Source: Leucaena leucocephala (lineage: Eukaryota; Streptophyta; Magnoliopsida; Fabales; Fabaceae). Taken from it: a DNA stretch of 64,000 bases. The translations under genes were made by a program, and so were the position numbers. The stretch is taken from the NCBI GenBank assembly GCA_037074615.1, contig CM073518.1, positions 4,836,001-4,900,000 of the forward strand. The letters run 5' to 3'. Positions 1 to 12,027 of this stretch are shown here, one piece after another; positions within the stretch are counted from its first letter, which is position 1, and each line of letters begins with the position of its first letter. The notes beneath the pieces were generated by a model. It ran no database searches and was not told the DNA's origin. It saw only the letters and a program-made list of their open reading frames with translations.

Positions 1-1114
1 AAGGTTTTCAACAAAAAAAAAAAAAAGTGGGAAAAACAGAAATGAAGCATACATGAAAAGGGCGGGGAGGGCGAGGAGAGGCTTAAAATTTTAAGAACGT
101 TGAGCAGCCCGCCCACAGACACAGCCGATAAGAACAAGATTGCTTTCAATTTTTTTAAAATTAAAAAAATGAGCAGGCTTATCAGGTAGGATTCTTAATT
201 TGTTTTTTCTGAAACTGAAACTATTGTTAATATGATAAAAAATAGCCTCTAATATTTAAATTTTATTTGTGATATAATTTTATTTATAATTTTTTAGTTT
301 AATATAATTTTTAGTATTTAAAAAATAAGATTATAAGTAAAATTATATTAAGTTAAAAAAATTATACATAAAATTATATTATAAATAAAATTAAAATATT
401 AATTATATAAAAAAAAATAAAATCTAAATATTGGGTATTACTTATTTTCGCTTTTCTTCTGTTCAAACTTGGAATCAACTCCTATCTGTTTTCAAATGTG
501 CCAACCTTGACCATACCTGATGGCTGATGCTCCCCCGTTTCAGATTCTTTCTCCTTCTCTCACCCATTAACTTTTACATCCAGTCATTTAATATTTCATT
601 TTTTAATAAATACTCACTGTATTGCTTCCTCTTCTTATTCATTCTATTAAAGCCAAATACGTCCCCATCACTATTTATCGAGTCTTAACTTCTCCCCCAT
701 TGATTATTCTGTCATGCCAGAACCATCCAGGCTTCCCAGAACATACACCATCTTCAAGCAAAACATAAATAGTCAATCAGTCTACAACTCATCCCTTTCA
801 AATTTCAATCACGCCAGTCTTAACTGCTAAAACGACAGACCCCAGTCAAGTTTGGATCATATCATGGAAAAGGAAAATCACACGAACCAAATCTTAACTC
901 GCAAATATTACTACTACATAAATGGAACAAAGGTAAGAAAGAAGAAGAACTAGTAATATACCGCGGATTAACAATAACTTGTAAAGGAAAGGGGAAAACA
1001 ATTTGAAACTTTGACAAGTATGAAAGTTACGTGATTTAATTAATATGCACAAATCATGGGTAGCAGAGAAAATAGATGACTGGAAAGGGGTATGAACAAG
1101 CTGCTCTCATATTT
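1..1114. other. AT-rich spacer, no gene seen
   Basis: This stretch is downstream of the U-box gene. It is strongly AT-rich, with many stops in all frames and short homopolymers, especially at 200-430. I see no family-like protein, tRNA or clear transposon end. The last 100-200 bases before 1115 probably hold the 3' untranslated region of the minus-strand U-box gene, but no polyadenylation site can be fixed. Confidence 0.5.
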
Positions 1115-2428
1115 TCACCGTATTGTTCTGGTGAGCATACATTTAGAGATCAAGAGACTAGTAGAGTAATTGAGACTGCACATTTTTAAGAAATCGGTAG
1201 ACATCTGCTTCAACACGGGGTTGCAACCACTCTGAATCACGAGCAGCAACTTGGGAGCCAGACCTGCCTCCACGGCCTGTGATGCACATTCTTCAGGGGC
1301 AAGCTTGTAGATAGCCCACAATATTGACAATGCGAATTGAGTGCTGCTCTCTGATACTCTCATCATTAACTTCACCACATTGGGTATGATGTTCGGGCAC
1401 TCTTTCAATGCCAGTCTTCCCTCTGGAAGTGTTGACAATACCTCCAGAACGTTCAGTGCTATCTCCAGACACTCATGGTTTAAACTTGGAAGAAGCTCAA
1501 TCAACTGAGAAACTGCTCCTAGGCTTACCATGGAGCTTCTTACTGATTCGTGGGAACAGATTGTCTTCAGTAGCATGAGCCCAGTTATGACCCCTGTTGG
1601 GTGTTTCTTGTCCCTCACTAACCTCAATAATCCGACCAAAAGGCTCAAGCTTGACAAAATCTCTGTCTCTGACTCATTCCCTTCCATCAGCAATGCTTCT
1701 ATCAATTTGGCACAGTTCATCTTGGTCTCAATCGTTCCTTCGTTCATAACATCGACCAACAAGGATATCTTTGCCGGATGCATCAGATTTCTCTTCCACT
1801 CTGAATTCAAATCTAAATTCACTAGAATTCCAATAGCTTCCGACCCAACTGCGTGGGAAGTGAAAGGACCCAGTAAAGAAGAAATTAAAGCAAGCCCACC
1901 ATTTTCGTCGACCGTCTTCCTTGTGGACGCATGGGCAGTGACAATCTGCCTAAGATCTCGAAGGGCGTGAACTCTGGCTTGACCCTTCACCTTCTTGAGT
2001 GTCTCTAGGAGCTCCAGAGCTCTTCCTTGCACATCCTGGAACTGCTTCTTCAATGAGAGGTACTTCTGGGAGAACCAACTATGGATTAATTGACAGAGAG
2101 TCCTGTTCGGCGTCACTGAATCGTCCCAGAGTTCCTGCATAGTTGTGGGGCAGGTGTTATGACCCAGAGCGAACCATTTGAGAATGTTGGATCTGTCATA
2201 GGTCTGACCCGTGCAAAGGGTCACAGGCTCTCGCATGGGCTCTAACGAGATTGGACAGACGAACACGGAGGGCACATCAACTGAATCCAGCTCTTCAATC
2301 AACACCTTCAGATCTATTTTGTCACCGTCGCTGCAACCACCACCAAGTAGAGGAGCTCTGCCGTCCAAAACCCCGCCTTTCACAGCAGGGCCTAGATCGA
2401 GCACCTCGGGGCCACCACCTGAAGGCAT
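1115..2428 (-). CDS. PUB30: U-box E3 ubiquitin ligase with ARM repeats (PUB30/PUB31 type)
   Basis: A single-exon gene of 437 residues. Residues about 52-125 form a U-box: it opens with FVCPISLEPMREPVTLCTGQ, followed by TYDR, a CPTT turn and a PN(R)TL segment. This modified RING fold binds the E2 enzyme without zinc. The remaining 300 residues are helical, leucine-rich ARM-type repeats that would recruit the substrate. The short N-terminus, with DLGPAVKGGVL and then KIDLKVLIEELDS, and the overall length match the plant PUB30/PUB31 group, soluble E3 ligases linked to stress responses. The start is the first Met of the open frame, just before the conserved N-terminal motif. The gene has no introns, as is usual for this group, and no breaks. 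PUB30 and PUB31 cannot be told apart by eye. Confidence 0.9.
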   Translation of the reverse strand: MPSGGGPEVLDLGPAVKGGVLDGRAPLLGGGCSDGDKIDLKVLIEELDSVDVPSVFVCPISLEPMREPVTLCTGQTYDRSNILKWFALGHNTCPTTMQELWDDSVTPNRTLCQLIHSWFSQKYLSLKKQFQDVQGRALELLETLKKVKGQARVHALRDLRQIVTAHASTRKTVDENGGLALISSLLGPFTSHAVGSEAIGILVNLDLNSEWKRNLMHPAKISLLVDVMNEGTIETKMNCAKLIEALLMEGNESETEILSSLSLLVGLLRLVRDKKHPTGVITGLMLLKTICSHESVRSSMVSLGAVSQLIELLPSLNHECLEIALNVLEVLSTLPEGRLALKECPNIIPNVVKLMMRVSESSTQFALSILWAIYKLAPEECASQAVEAGLAPKLLLVIQSGCNPVLKQMSTDFLKMCSLNYSTSLLISKCMLTRTIR

Positions 2429-3303
2429 CTCTATGGGAGTATCCGGTAGAAACTGAGATAGAACTCGGAATGGAGCGGAAAATAAAATAGGAGGCGAGGC
2501 CCCTCAAATCCGGAGGATACGAAGCGTGTGAGAAAGAAATAAGAAAGGCGGACAGGAGGAAAGTCGGGGTTCCACTCTTAAGCAAGAACTCAATGCCCGT
2601 CAAGGGGACAACTTTTTCCCCACACTTGTCTCTTTTCCTCTTTAACTGAGCCCTTTCAATGGTCAAAAAAGTATTTTACCCTGTTCATTCATCAATCCTC
2701 ATCAACGATATGATTGACACATAATTTTCTTCACTGATGCCAAAGCCCTCTCCCTCTTAGCGGCCGAATCTACTAAATAAACTAAATAGCCTCCTCGACT
2801 TGGAATTTGGAAATGTAAATATAAAAATGCTTGCTTTCTGAAAAAAAATAAAAATAAAACTTGGCAGTATTATTCTACTAAGTTAATCAGAGTGGTGGGG
2901 TTCCCCGGCTCATCGTAGAGCGTCTTCCATCTTCAAGAAGCGACCGTGTACCACAGGTGCACGTGCAGTCATAATTTTTTGCCGTGACCACTTCCGTGCT
3001 GTGTTATTAGATATTTTCATTCCTATGGTCTTAAGTTAACAAATTTATATACTAAAACAATAGGGAGAATTATAATAAATAAACTAGAATAAATTATATT
3101 TATTAAGAATTACTATAAAAATTTTAATTATTTAGAATTATTAAATACTAAGTAAAAATTTATAATTATTAAATTGCCTTTTATCAAACTCCCTATATTT
3201 TTCTTATATTTTATTTTTAAAACTAGTATAAATTTTTAAACCTCTCACGTCCTATTTTACTGATTACATTAAAGTTTTTCTTGAAAATTTTTCTTGGGCA
3301 TAC
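2429..3303. other. 5' flank of the U-box gene and AT-rich spacer
   Basis: The first 200-300 bases are the likely leader and promoter of the minus-strand U-box gene. Beyond about 3000 the sequence becomes AT-rich and featureless up to the hAT element. No other gene was found. Confidence 0.5.
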
Positions 3304-3311
3304 ATAACTAT

Positions 3312-4059
3312 TAGGGGTGTTCATGGGCAGGGCTGGGCAGGGCAACCCCCTGCCCGGTAAAAGCCCTAATCATTTTGGGCAGGACATCGGTGGGCTGGGC
3401 GTGGGCGGGCTGGGCATGCCCAAGTTATAATGTCATGCTCATGTTGTGAAAAAAAATCTGCAATTATAAATTTCTAAAATAATACCATATTCATATGTCT
3501 TCAAGAGTTAAATAATATCTATAATCCACTAAAAATAAGGTAACAAAAAGATAATAATTAAAGTTTTGAAATTCATTGCATATAAAAAAAGCCTTAAAGT
3601 CTAAGTAGTTTGTAATTATAACTTTATATCAATTTCCCAAATGTTGACAAGGATAAAATATCTAAAAAAAATAAAATAAATAATTATAATTTGTAACATA
3701 ATCATATTATGGTTAGTAAAGTTAAAATAAAATCAATATAGTTATAAATATTAAAAGATGTAACTTACGTACTTAACTACTTATATTTATAAAATGATCC
3801 TTTAGTCATAAGTAATTATCATATTCTCCTTTTCAAGTATAGCATATAGGGAGAAAAATAAAAATAAAATAAAAACCGGGTGCTCATGGGCAGGCCAGGG
3901 CAGGGCAACCCCCCTGCCCGGTGCCCAGCCCGAAAAAAGCATGGGCTGTATTTTGCAGCCCGATGCCCAGCCCTGCCCTATATTTATCGGGCTGGGCAGG
4001 GCATTTTTTTCGCGGGCTCGGGTGGGTATACCGGGCCGTGGGCTTGATGAACACCCCTA
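3312..4059. mobile_element. Non-autonomous hAT element, copy 1 (748 bp)
   Basis: The element begins TAGGGGTGTTCATGGGC and ends with the inverted ATGAACACCCCTA. It is flanked by a perfect 8-bp duplication, ATAACTAT, at 3304-3311 and 4060-4067. An 8-bp duplication and a TAGGGGTG end are typical of hAT transposons. Both ends carry GC-rich subterminal repeats of the GGGCAGGGC/GCCCTGCCC type, likely transposase-binding sites, around an AT-rich core with no coding capacity. Part of the core (from about 3430, and again near 3796-3860) matches the larger copy at 52229, so this is an internally deleted derivative that would depend on transposase in trans. Confidence 0.92.
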
Positions 4060-4067
4060 ATAACTAT

Positions 4068-6435
4068 CACTTTCCGCATAAAAAATATATAATAATAATA
4101 AATTGTTTAAGTATGTATAACTGTTAACTTTTTTAATTTTTTAGATATCTATAACTTTTCTTTAATATATATAATAAATTATAAAAGATCTCAAGTTTTC
4201 TTAACATTATATAATTTTTATTTTTAAATAAAATTTATGTGAATTTTAAAAATAAGATTATAAATTTGATAAAGTTGAACAAAGTTTGTGTTATTTTTTT
4301 ATGTTACTGATAAACATTGAGCTAAATTTTGTTAAATTTATTGAAATTTAAGATTTTATATTAGTTTTAAAAATAGAATTTGAGATAAAATATATAGGGT
4401 TTTAGTAAGGGATAATTTAATAATTTAATATTTTTTATTTTAATCTTTAATCCTTTTGAATAATTACAACTTTTACAGTCATTTTTAATAAATATCATTT
4501 ATTATTGGTCATTTATTATTATTCTACCAACAAAATATTTTAAAAAATAGTTATTTATAATTAATGTATAAAAAATTGTGAATGGGAAAAATAGTCAATG
4601 TAAAGCCACAATTTGGAAATAAACTTGATATTCAAGGAGAAAGGGAGGAGAAGGAATTGTGTTTATAATGTAAAGGAAATCGGAAAAGTATGATTCGGCA
4701 CGGACGAGACGAGGGGGTTGTGGCCCTGGGAAGTGACAATCTTGAAGTTGAAGACGCAACCTGGGACAGATGGTCAGAAGGGGAAACACATGCCACCAGA
4801 CTTAAAAGTAATTTTTCTCGTCAATAAACTTAAAGTAATTAAATGGCACCTTTGGTGGAGATTATCGATGCGACCACACCCAACGGCGTCGTTCTATGTA
4901 GTGCTGCTGTTTTCTCGGTCCAAACTCCCAAGCTCACCTTCATTTGTTCTCCTTTTCCGAGAAGCCAAATTTCACGGAAAACGCGGCTGCGAGGAATCTG
5001 TAATCTGTAGTAGTAATTTGAGTAAGTGAAGTAGTAAACGAGAGGAGATATTTTACCTTTAATATTATTGAATTTAGACACAAAAATCCCTATTTAAAAT
5101 TTTGCTGCCTAAAATAACTTAGATTCATTTTAAGGATCCCATGTCCTTTATGGGCATAAAATTTTAGTGTTAGATGCCAAGCCTACCCATAGTTAATGAA
5201 GATGAAGACATGCAAGAGAGTTTTTTTGTTAGAAAAGTTAAGAAGTTATATATTGCTTTTGGTTTGGGTGGGAGGGTTGGATGAAGAGGGTAATGAGCAG
5301 ATGAGGGGGAGGGACAGAGAGGAATAGTGAGGGAGAAAGGCTAATAAAATACTCTATTAGTTATTATTTATAAAAACCAATTAGTTTTTTAAAATAAATT
5401 TATAGAGTCAAGTAAGATAGTTAATTATAATTAAATATAACTCATAAAATAAATTTATATTATATATTTTTTAATTTATATAGATTAATCAATTAATTAT
5501 TATATTAATTATAATTAATTTATTGAATGTTTTAAATATATTAAAAAATACATTAATTATTATAATGATGATCTGGGTGTATTAATAAAAGGAGAAAAGG
5601 TGGGGTGGGCACAAAATTAGAGGATGTGAAAAAGTGAAGAATGCAGACGTGCAAGCACAAAAAAAGGGAGGGCGAGGGCACGAGGGGCTCGCTACGCCTT
5701 TCTATTAGGAGTGGGGAAAAGGCCAACTCGCCCCTCAAATCCCAACAACTGAATGGTCATGGACCTAAAGGGGCCTAAAGTATGTGAGGATCCATCCCTA
5801 AATGTAGGTGAAGCTTCGATTGGGCTGGGCCTAACCTTCCTCTCGACTCTAACACTTTGGGCTAAACCATCACTTGATCATATTCTTTACACTTGATTCC
5901 ACACATACACGTAGCAAAATGAATCATACACAATTTATCTAAATTATGGGTGAACCTAATTTTTTTTTTAAAATTTATTTATAAAAAAAAATTATCCAAG
6001 AAAAAGAATCATAAACAAAAGGTTGAATCTGATAGAACATGTTAGTTCCTTACAACATGAAGAATTAATATTCAAATTTTTGCTAAGATATATATTCACA
6101 TTTAGTACATAAAAATAGGATGATACATATACTTATAAAAAAAATGGAACGGATAAGAATTAACATAGGTTAAGTTTGATGGGATGAGTTTATCATGTAA
6201 CGAACTAAAGTTGCTCTCTTGCTAAGGAGATATCCAAATTTAATATTCGATAATATTTTGGTCATGATTGCTTTTAACGAAAAAAAAAATATTGTGCTTA
6301 GTCAAAAAAGGGGGAAGGATGTGACAATTATAAATGACAATGCCGTGTTGACCAATCCCAGAAGGAGGGGAAAACTATGAGATGCCTTACATTATGGCTA
6401 TTCCCCAATCCACACGTCATCTTTCTTATGTTCGT
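4068..6435. other. Spacer without a recognisable gene
   Basis: The stretch is AT-rich with a few GC-richer islands (about 4690-5000 and 5580-5760). Open frames up to about 100 residues occur on both strands but are low-complexity and show no family motif. I see no defined transposon end. Around 5944 a short stretch ending in poly-T resembles the 3' end of the second SINE family but is too short to call. Confidence 0.45.
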
Positions 6436-6609
6436 ATTTTTTTTTTGTCACCCAGTTCACCGGAGCTTTACCCCGACTACATCCGGATCCGACCCATATC
6501 GCGCACCTGACTATGGTGAGTACGGAGATTTTTTGCGTACGCCAAAGCTCAAACTCAAAACCTCGCTTGAGCGATACCGAGTTGCTTATCACTCGGACCA
6601 AACCCTCCT
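6436..6609 (-). mobile_element. tRNA-derived SINE, family 1, copy 1 (reverse)
   Basis: On the minus strand the copy reads from a tRNA-like head with pol III box A (near 6585-6600) and a diverged box B to a tail ending in GTGAACTGGGTGAC plus poly-A, seen here as the T run at 6436-6446. The body closely follows the copies at 12028, 25121 and 42160, including the segment CACCATAGTCAGGTGCGCGA. It has diverged more than the 12028 copy, so it is probably older. No clear target duplication was found. Confidence 0.8.
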
Positions 6610-7965
6610 TGGTCTCATGTTCATATTGATTACTCGTAGTTACTTCTTCACACGGTGGCTGCTCATTGTCATTGGATCGATTTTTTGAATCAGTGTAATT
6701 GCTCCAAAATACGGCATGCGAAGATATATTTCTCAAATTCAAGTTAACAGCATTTGCTAGATGAACCTCTTCTCTTGGCATATACGCGAGACTGATTCCT
6801 GGGCACGCTCCAAACGCATCTTGCTCCTCGTTCTTTCCTGTTACGACTTGGGAGGGGGAGACGACACAGTCTCCTTGTTTTCTCTCTTTCTTTCTATGTA
6901 TATAGTTTCAAACTTTAAGCTTCTTATTGAAGCAACCAGAACCATTGATTCACTTTGGTCAATGCTCCTATGCCATTCCATGTTCGACATATAAATGCTT
7001 TGTGTCTCTGTTGGTTATGATATTAGAGGAGCCAGCTGGGTTTGAGCGAAAAGTGAGCGACACTAATGCTCCGATCCCCCCCAACAAGAAGCAGTTGTCA
7101 GCTGACATTGAATGTAATTCAATTCATTCATCCAAATCAAATGATTCTGGTTCCTGTTATTTGTTACCTACTTGTTCTGATTACGACTCTCCTAACTGAG
7201 TCAGCAACGTCAACACAATTAACAAGTTAAACAACATGACAATATTCTCTCCAAAACTATCCCTTAAAATCATCTTTTCTACACTTGTCCGAAAACTTTT
7301 ACATTACTTCGACTATGCATTCCCATCGACATGAAATCATACATCTACCAAATATGAACGTACCCGACAACTATATATGAATTCAACAATAAAATACACG
7401 AACTTTAATTTAATCTTATATCTTATTAAGTAAAATATGCATACTTTATCATTCAATTTGAAGCTTTTTAGAGACTTGAACTTCAGAAGATTTCAATCTG
7501 ATGTCTACATGTCGTCGTCACTGGAAAATTATTTATACTTTCCTCATCTATCCGACCATAAAACGGTATGCATATATCATATATATGAACCATTCCTACA
7601 GATGAGATGGAATTTAAGTAATTCCACGGGGGTCTGTTTTAGCTACATTAATCAATAATTAGTGGGGCTTTCCACATCCATACGAATAATTATACTCCAT
7701 TTACGTGGAAACATTCTAACAGCAGCATTCACACGTTACTTAATTATTGAATGATATCAGTTTTTTATACCAGAGGGTGATGGGATCGGTTCCTTTAAAT
7801 AATGCTAGAATCTCCATTTGTAGGTAGAATAACACAATTACCCCACTGATTCATTATCATAACAAATTAATTAATTAGATTTACCATTCCGATATCAACG
7901 CCACCCCTTAAGTAGCGTTCGCATTGCCACATTTACGTAAGGTAAACACTCCCCCCCCCCCAATT
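6610..7965. other. Spacer with unassigned open frames
   Basis: Two overlapping open frames (6761-6994 and 6927-7199) are present, the second ending in a Ser/Asn/Asp-rich stretch, but neither contains a known motif. An 11-base C run lies near 7950. The stretch could hold a decayed gene fragment, but I cannot support one. Confidence 0.35.
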
Positions 7966-8400
7966 AAACTGACAAAACTTAAAAAAAAGAGCTTATGAAA
8001 AAAAAGTTTATAAAAGAGGATTTGTAGACAACTTTTAGAAAATGACTTGTGGAGGAGAGTTTATAAAAAAAAATAGTTCTAAATAAATAAATATTTGAAT
8101 AGTTATTATCAGAAGGATTTGTGATTGATAAATTATTAGAAAGTGTATGACTTTATTAAAAATATGAGAGAGAAGAGAGGAGTGAGAAAAAAGGAGAGAT
8201 GATGGAGAAGAGATAAGAGAGAGAGGAGAGAGGAGAGAGGAGGTAAGAAAAAGTAGGGATAAAATAGTAATTGGGTAGTTCATAAACTCTTTTACTGTTC
8301 TAAAAGCTATTTTCAATAGCTTATGTAAAACCTTAATTTTAAACTATAGTTTAATTTAAAATTTTTTTTAAACAAATATGACTGTTTATTCTAAAATTTC
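7966..8400. mobile_element. Degenerate MITE related to the 8459 element
   Basis: It shares the body plan of the next element: a GA-rich core of GAGAGAGGAG-type repeats, a segment TAGGGATAAAATAGTAATTGG, then GCTATTTTCAATAGCTTA. Ends and target duplication are not clear, so the boundaries are approximate. Related copies lie at about 33820-34434 and 34544-35013. Confidence 0.5.
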
Positions 8401-8458
8401 TCTAAATTAATGTTTGAGTCGGAATTCTTTTTAAAACTTAAGTTTCAAGTGAAACTAA

Positions 8459-8966
8459 GGGTGTGTTTGGATTAGCTTTTGGAGAATAGATTCTGGAGAA
8501 TAGATTTTGGGTAGAATAGATTTTAGGAAAAATAGATTTTGGGAATAAAGATGTTTGGATGATTAGTAGTAGAATCACTTTTTATATTGGTAAATTACTA
8601 AAAATGGTATGATATGATTAAAAGTAAAAGAGATGAAAGATGATAGAGAAGAAAGAGGAGAGAGAAGAGAGTGTAGAGAGGAGAGAGGAGAGAGAAAAAG
8701 AGAGATAAGAGAAGAGAGAGAAGAGATAATAGAGAGGAGAGAGGAGAGAGGGTATAAGAAAAAGTAAGGGTATAATAGTAATTGGATAATCCAAAACCTA
8801 GGTTTTAAAGAAAAAGCTATTTTCAGTAGCTTATTCAAAACCTAGGTTTCAAACCGAGGTTTTGTCCAAAATCAATTCTCAACAAAAATTGCTGTTTGTG
8901 TAAAAATTTTCCAAACCGAGATTTTGCCCCAGAATCTATTCTAAACCCGTGGTGCCAAACACGCAC
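8459..8966. mobile_element. Tourist/PIF-Harbinger-like MITE (508 bp)
   Basis: The ends are GGGTGTGTTTGG and CCAAACACGCAC, near-perfect inverted repeats, flanked by TAA on both sides (8456-8458 and 8967-8969). A 3-bp TAA/TTA target and a G-rich end of this form are typical of Tourist MITEs mobilised by PIF/Harbinger transposases. The core is GA-rich with no coding capacity. Confidence 0.85.
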
Positions 8967-8969
8967 TAA

Positions 8970-9461
8970 ATGGGCACATGGTGAAATTTGAGACTAATCT
9001 TGGGACATTTACGTTTCAATCACGCATTCCATGAGAAATTTATATAAAAATTGTTTATTAAAATGTTATTCAATTTTTCAATAATAAACAATCATTTTAT
9101 ACGGATGTATAAATAATTTTGAAGCATTATTATATACTTCTAATTTAAGTTAAATTAAAAGAAAAATACGCAGTCAGCCTTTTCTTTTTTGGGACTACAA
9201 CAGGGTCGAATTTATATATGAAAAATATTCTGAAAATTGGATTTCGGACTCAGTAAAACTCAACAAAATATATATACCCGCCTATCCGTTACAAATGGGC
9301 ATATTTAATTATAAACACGTCATCTCAGACTTTTATTAGTCTCATATTTTTGTCTATGTAATAACTGGTTCTCCTATTCTCTGTATGATTAGTATTATGT
9401 GGGACATGGCTGTTATTTTAAACTGCATTATTTAGAATTAGAATTAGTTAAAAAAACTCAT
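8970..9461. other. AT-rich spacer, nothing recognised
   Basis: There is no open frame of note, no repeat ends and no RNA gene signal between the MITE and the next SINE. Confidence 0.5.
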
Positions 9462-9655
9462 TTTATTGTAGTTCTAATCGCGACGTTTGGAGAGATATCT
9501 TAATTTTTAGGTGCTTAGGTTTACGTCTGAGAGTAATAGATGTCTCACCCTACTTGACATTTGTATTACCTAAGAGGAAGAGAGATTTCACCTTACCCTT
9601 AAATTGTAGGTAAGTCTAATTTTTTTTTTAATTTTTTATAAAAAAAAAGAAACAG
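9462..9655 (+). mobile_element. SINE-like retroposon, family 2, copy 1 (5'-truncated)
   Basis: It shares a body with copies at 22290, 23180 and 60077: GTAGTTCTAATCGCGACGTT, then a run on TTAGGTGCTTAGGTTTACG and CTCACCCTACTTGACATT, ending GTAAGTCTAATT with T- and A-rich tails. The tRNA-like head visible in the 22290 copy is missing here. Confidence 0.65.
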
Positions 9656-10152
9656 AGAGAATTAGTTAAGAAGGAGATTGACCAATAAATAGTTACGTAC
9701 GTACCTCATGTTTCATTCACTTGGGAAAGGGAAACAAAAAGTACAAGTCACAATACAAAGCTGTTGCTACCGAGTGAGAGGATCATTATTATACATTTAG
9801 AACAAGTCACAATTAAACTCAAGTTGAGAGACTTGTAAGAGCAGCGAAACGGTCCGCTTAACCAACCGATTAATTAACAAAAAAACCCCCGCGGATCAAT
9901 TCCTACAAATCTTTTATTTCCTTAACTAATTTAATCATGTTGTCTGAAAAAGTCCAAGAGGAGCTCCACATTTTATATAGTGCCCTCCTTCATCTCCCAT
10001 TTCTCCCACACCCACTAGAGTCAAAATCACCTTCCTTATCATCCAGCCCCTGATATTTTCTGCGAACTCTTGATAGGGTTTTTCTCCCCTTAATCTTCTC
10101 GGGGCAGCAGTATATATACATATAACGAGTATATATAACAAGGCAGAGAGAG
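9656..10152. promoter_or_regulatory. Upstream region of the 10153 gene
   Basis: This non-coding stretch contains the likely promoter and leader of the next gene. A TATATATA string at 10111-10118 is close to the start codon, so either the leader is very short or another TATA box is used. No other elements can be supported. Confidence 0.35.
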
Positions 10153-10608
10153 ATGAAGAACAAGGGACAAAGCAAGACCATGATGGTGAGGATAATTACT
10201 TCACCGTTGAGAGTTCTGGGGAAAGCGAAGGACTTTTACATCAGAAGTATCACAAACTGCGGCAACAGCATGAACTACAGCAACCCCATGGATTTCGCCG
10301 GACGGTTCGAAGCTTTGCCCAGGAGCTACAGTGTTGCCACGACGAAGCAAGAGGACAGCAGAGAGGATTTCACAGAGCTGATGAGAGCAGCGTCTGACAG
10401 GAGGTTGATGGAGAAATTGAACATGGATTCAGTCGTTAAACCAAAGGAGGAGACCAAAGTGTTGCCCAAGTCTGTGAGTGCTGGCATGGGTCGGATCGAC
10501 GAAGACAGTCCCTGTGATTTTGGAGTCACTCCTCTTCCTTCTGCAACTGACTTGTACCCCAGAAGTAGAAGCTATGCTGTTACGAGGAGAACTGTTGCTG
10601 TCTTCTGA
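10153..10608 (+). CDS. Small conserved plant protein of unknown function (151 aa)
   Basis: A single-exon open frame of 151 residues, basic at the N-terminus. Recognisable blocks are VRIITSPLRVLGKAKDFYIR, SITNCG, then ALPRSYSVA, DFTELMRAAS and VGMGRIDED-like AGMGRIDEDSPCDFG. I recall this layout from small plant-specific proteins without an assigned role, many of them stress- or tissue-regulated. There is no signal peptide, membrane segment or catalytic motif. Arg-Ser-Tyr motifs (PRSYS, PRSRSY) are possible phosphorylation sites. The first Met is used, since the conserved VRIIT block starts 11 residues later. It is almost certainly a real gene, but its function is unknown. Confidence 0.8.
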   Translation: MKNKGQSKTMMVRIITSPLRVLGKAKDFYIRSITNCGNSMNYSNPMDFAGRFEALPRSYSVATTKQEDSREDFTELMRAASDRRLMEKLNMDSVVKPKEETKVLPKSVSAGMGRIDEDSPCDFGVTPLPSATDLYPRSRSYAVTRRTVAVF

Positions 10609-12011
10609 AATTCTCCCTTTTGCGTCTCACAGACACGAGCTTGTTCCATTTTAATGGCGGTTAGATTTGTTAACTGGATTGTTGTGAGTTTATGTTTCTG
10701 TTTTAGGTACTGTGTTCTCTTGTAGATGGTTTATAATTCAGTAAATGTGGAACTAGATCGATATCTGACTCGGATGGAAAGATATGCCTGCCCAGAATTA
10801 GGTGCGAGCTGAGTGAAACCAATCCGAAGAGGGATGAAGGGCACATTTTAAAATTGTTTATCAGATTTAGGAAACGGATCATTTGCAGGAAAAAGGGGAG
10901 TGACGAGTGAGTGCGTCACAAGTTCAATGAATGCTATAGATAGGGAAGGTAGATGAGGACAAAGAGATTAATAAAATGCTGACGAAATGGATTGCTTTCC
11001 AAGTTCATCCTAGCTGTAGTAAAGAAAAGAGAATAGAAAACTATTGGATGAAGGCGCATTATCAACAACTGCTATTGATTTAGGCTGAAATGGGAAGTCT
11101 TCTCTATGAAAAATTGTGAAAATAAAGTTAAATGGGACTGGGAGTCAGCCATATCCGTCAATCAAGAGAACACATGCTTGAGCAGGTGAACTCCCCTGGA
11201 GCATCGTATACTTTTCGATATGTGTGTGGGGTAATGTGGTTATGAGCGTTCTACTTAAGGCCCCACCCTCTCTCCACATGCTTCACAACATGCTTTGACT
11301 TAATTCAAAATGCAACCAAATCAGTCTAACTTAAAGGCACTCCCACATATAGTGATATTACTTATTTATTCATACATAAATAAGCCCTAAATCTCATTTT
11401 TACATCTCTTTTCAGAACGCTACGATTACGTTACACCCACAAAAGATTTATTTTGAATTCTTCTCGCCACGCCCAGGGTCCCGTCCGGTACCACCTTATT
11501 GCTTATGGGTCATGGACATTATGCTTTAAACAGTTGCATTGCATGTCATCTTGTATAGTTACCATTAGATAAATATATAATATTGAAAATTTAACACGCA
11601 TTCCAATACGCAGAATGTCTATAATCCATTTACAAAGGTTTATTTCAGGGGGATGAATACCTTATAACATGCCTAAAATGAACGTTTTCTTTTCTAACAA
11701 AGAGATGAATAATTGCAAAATGATATTTAGCAATTGATGACTTTCCCGCCTTTTTAGGCCGAATCCATGACAGTAATTCGGTATGAGAATTCCGTATTCC
11801 TTTCCTTTAGATTCTGGAGTCTGTGTAGCTCCCTTATTGTCGGCGATGTATCTATTCCAAAAGATAATGTGCCACACACCATGACGACTTCATTGGGCTG
11901 AATTACGATAACAAAGGCTTTGAAAATAAAATGTATACAGAATCTCCTACAAAGTACGAGCAGCAAAAAAAAAGAAAGGCCCAACAGCTACTGTCCTTGT
12001 GGGAGTAATGT
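10609..12011. other. 3' flank and spacer without a gene
   Basis: After the 10153 gene there is a likely 3' untranslated region to about 10760, then ordinary spacer. Open frames on the minus strand near 11660-12205 are short and partly overlap the SINE at 12028. Nothing was recognised. Confidence 0.5.
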
Positions 12012-12027
12012 AAATCTAATAATTTAA

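Noticed and set aside
1530..1970. 146-residue open frame on the plus strand
   Set aside because: It is antisense to the intact U-box gene and has no family motif; a shadow frame.
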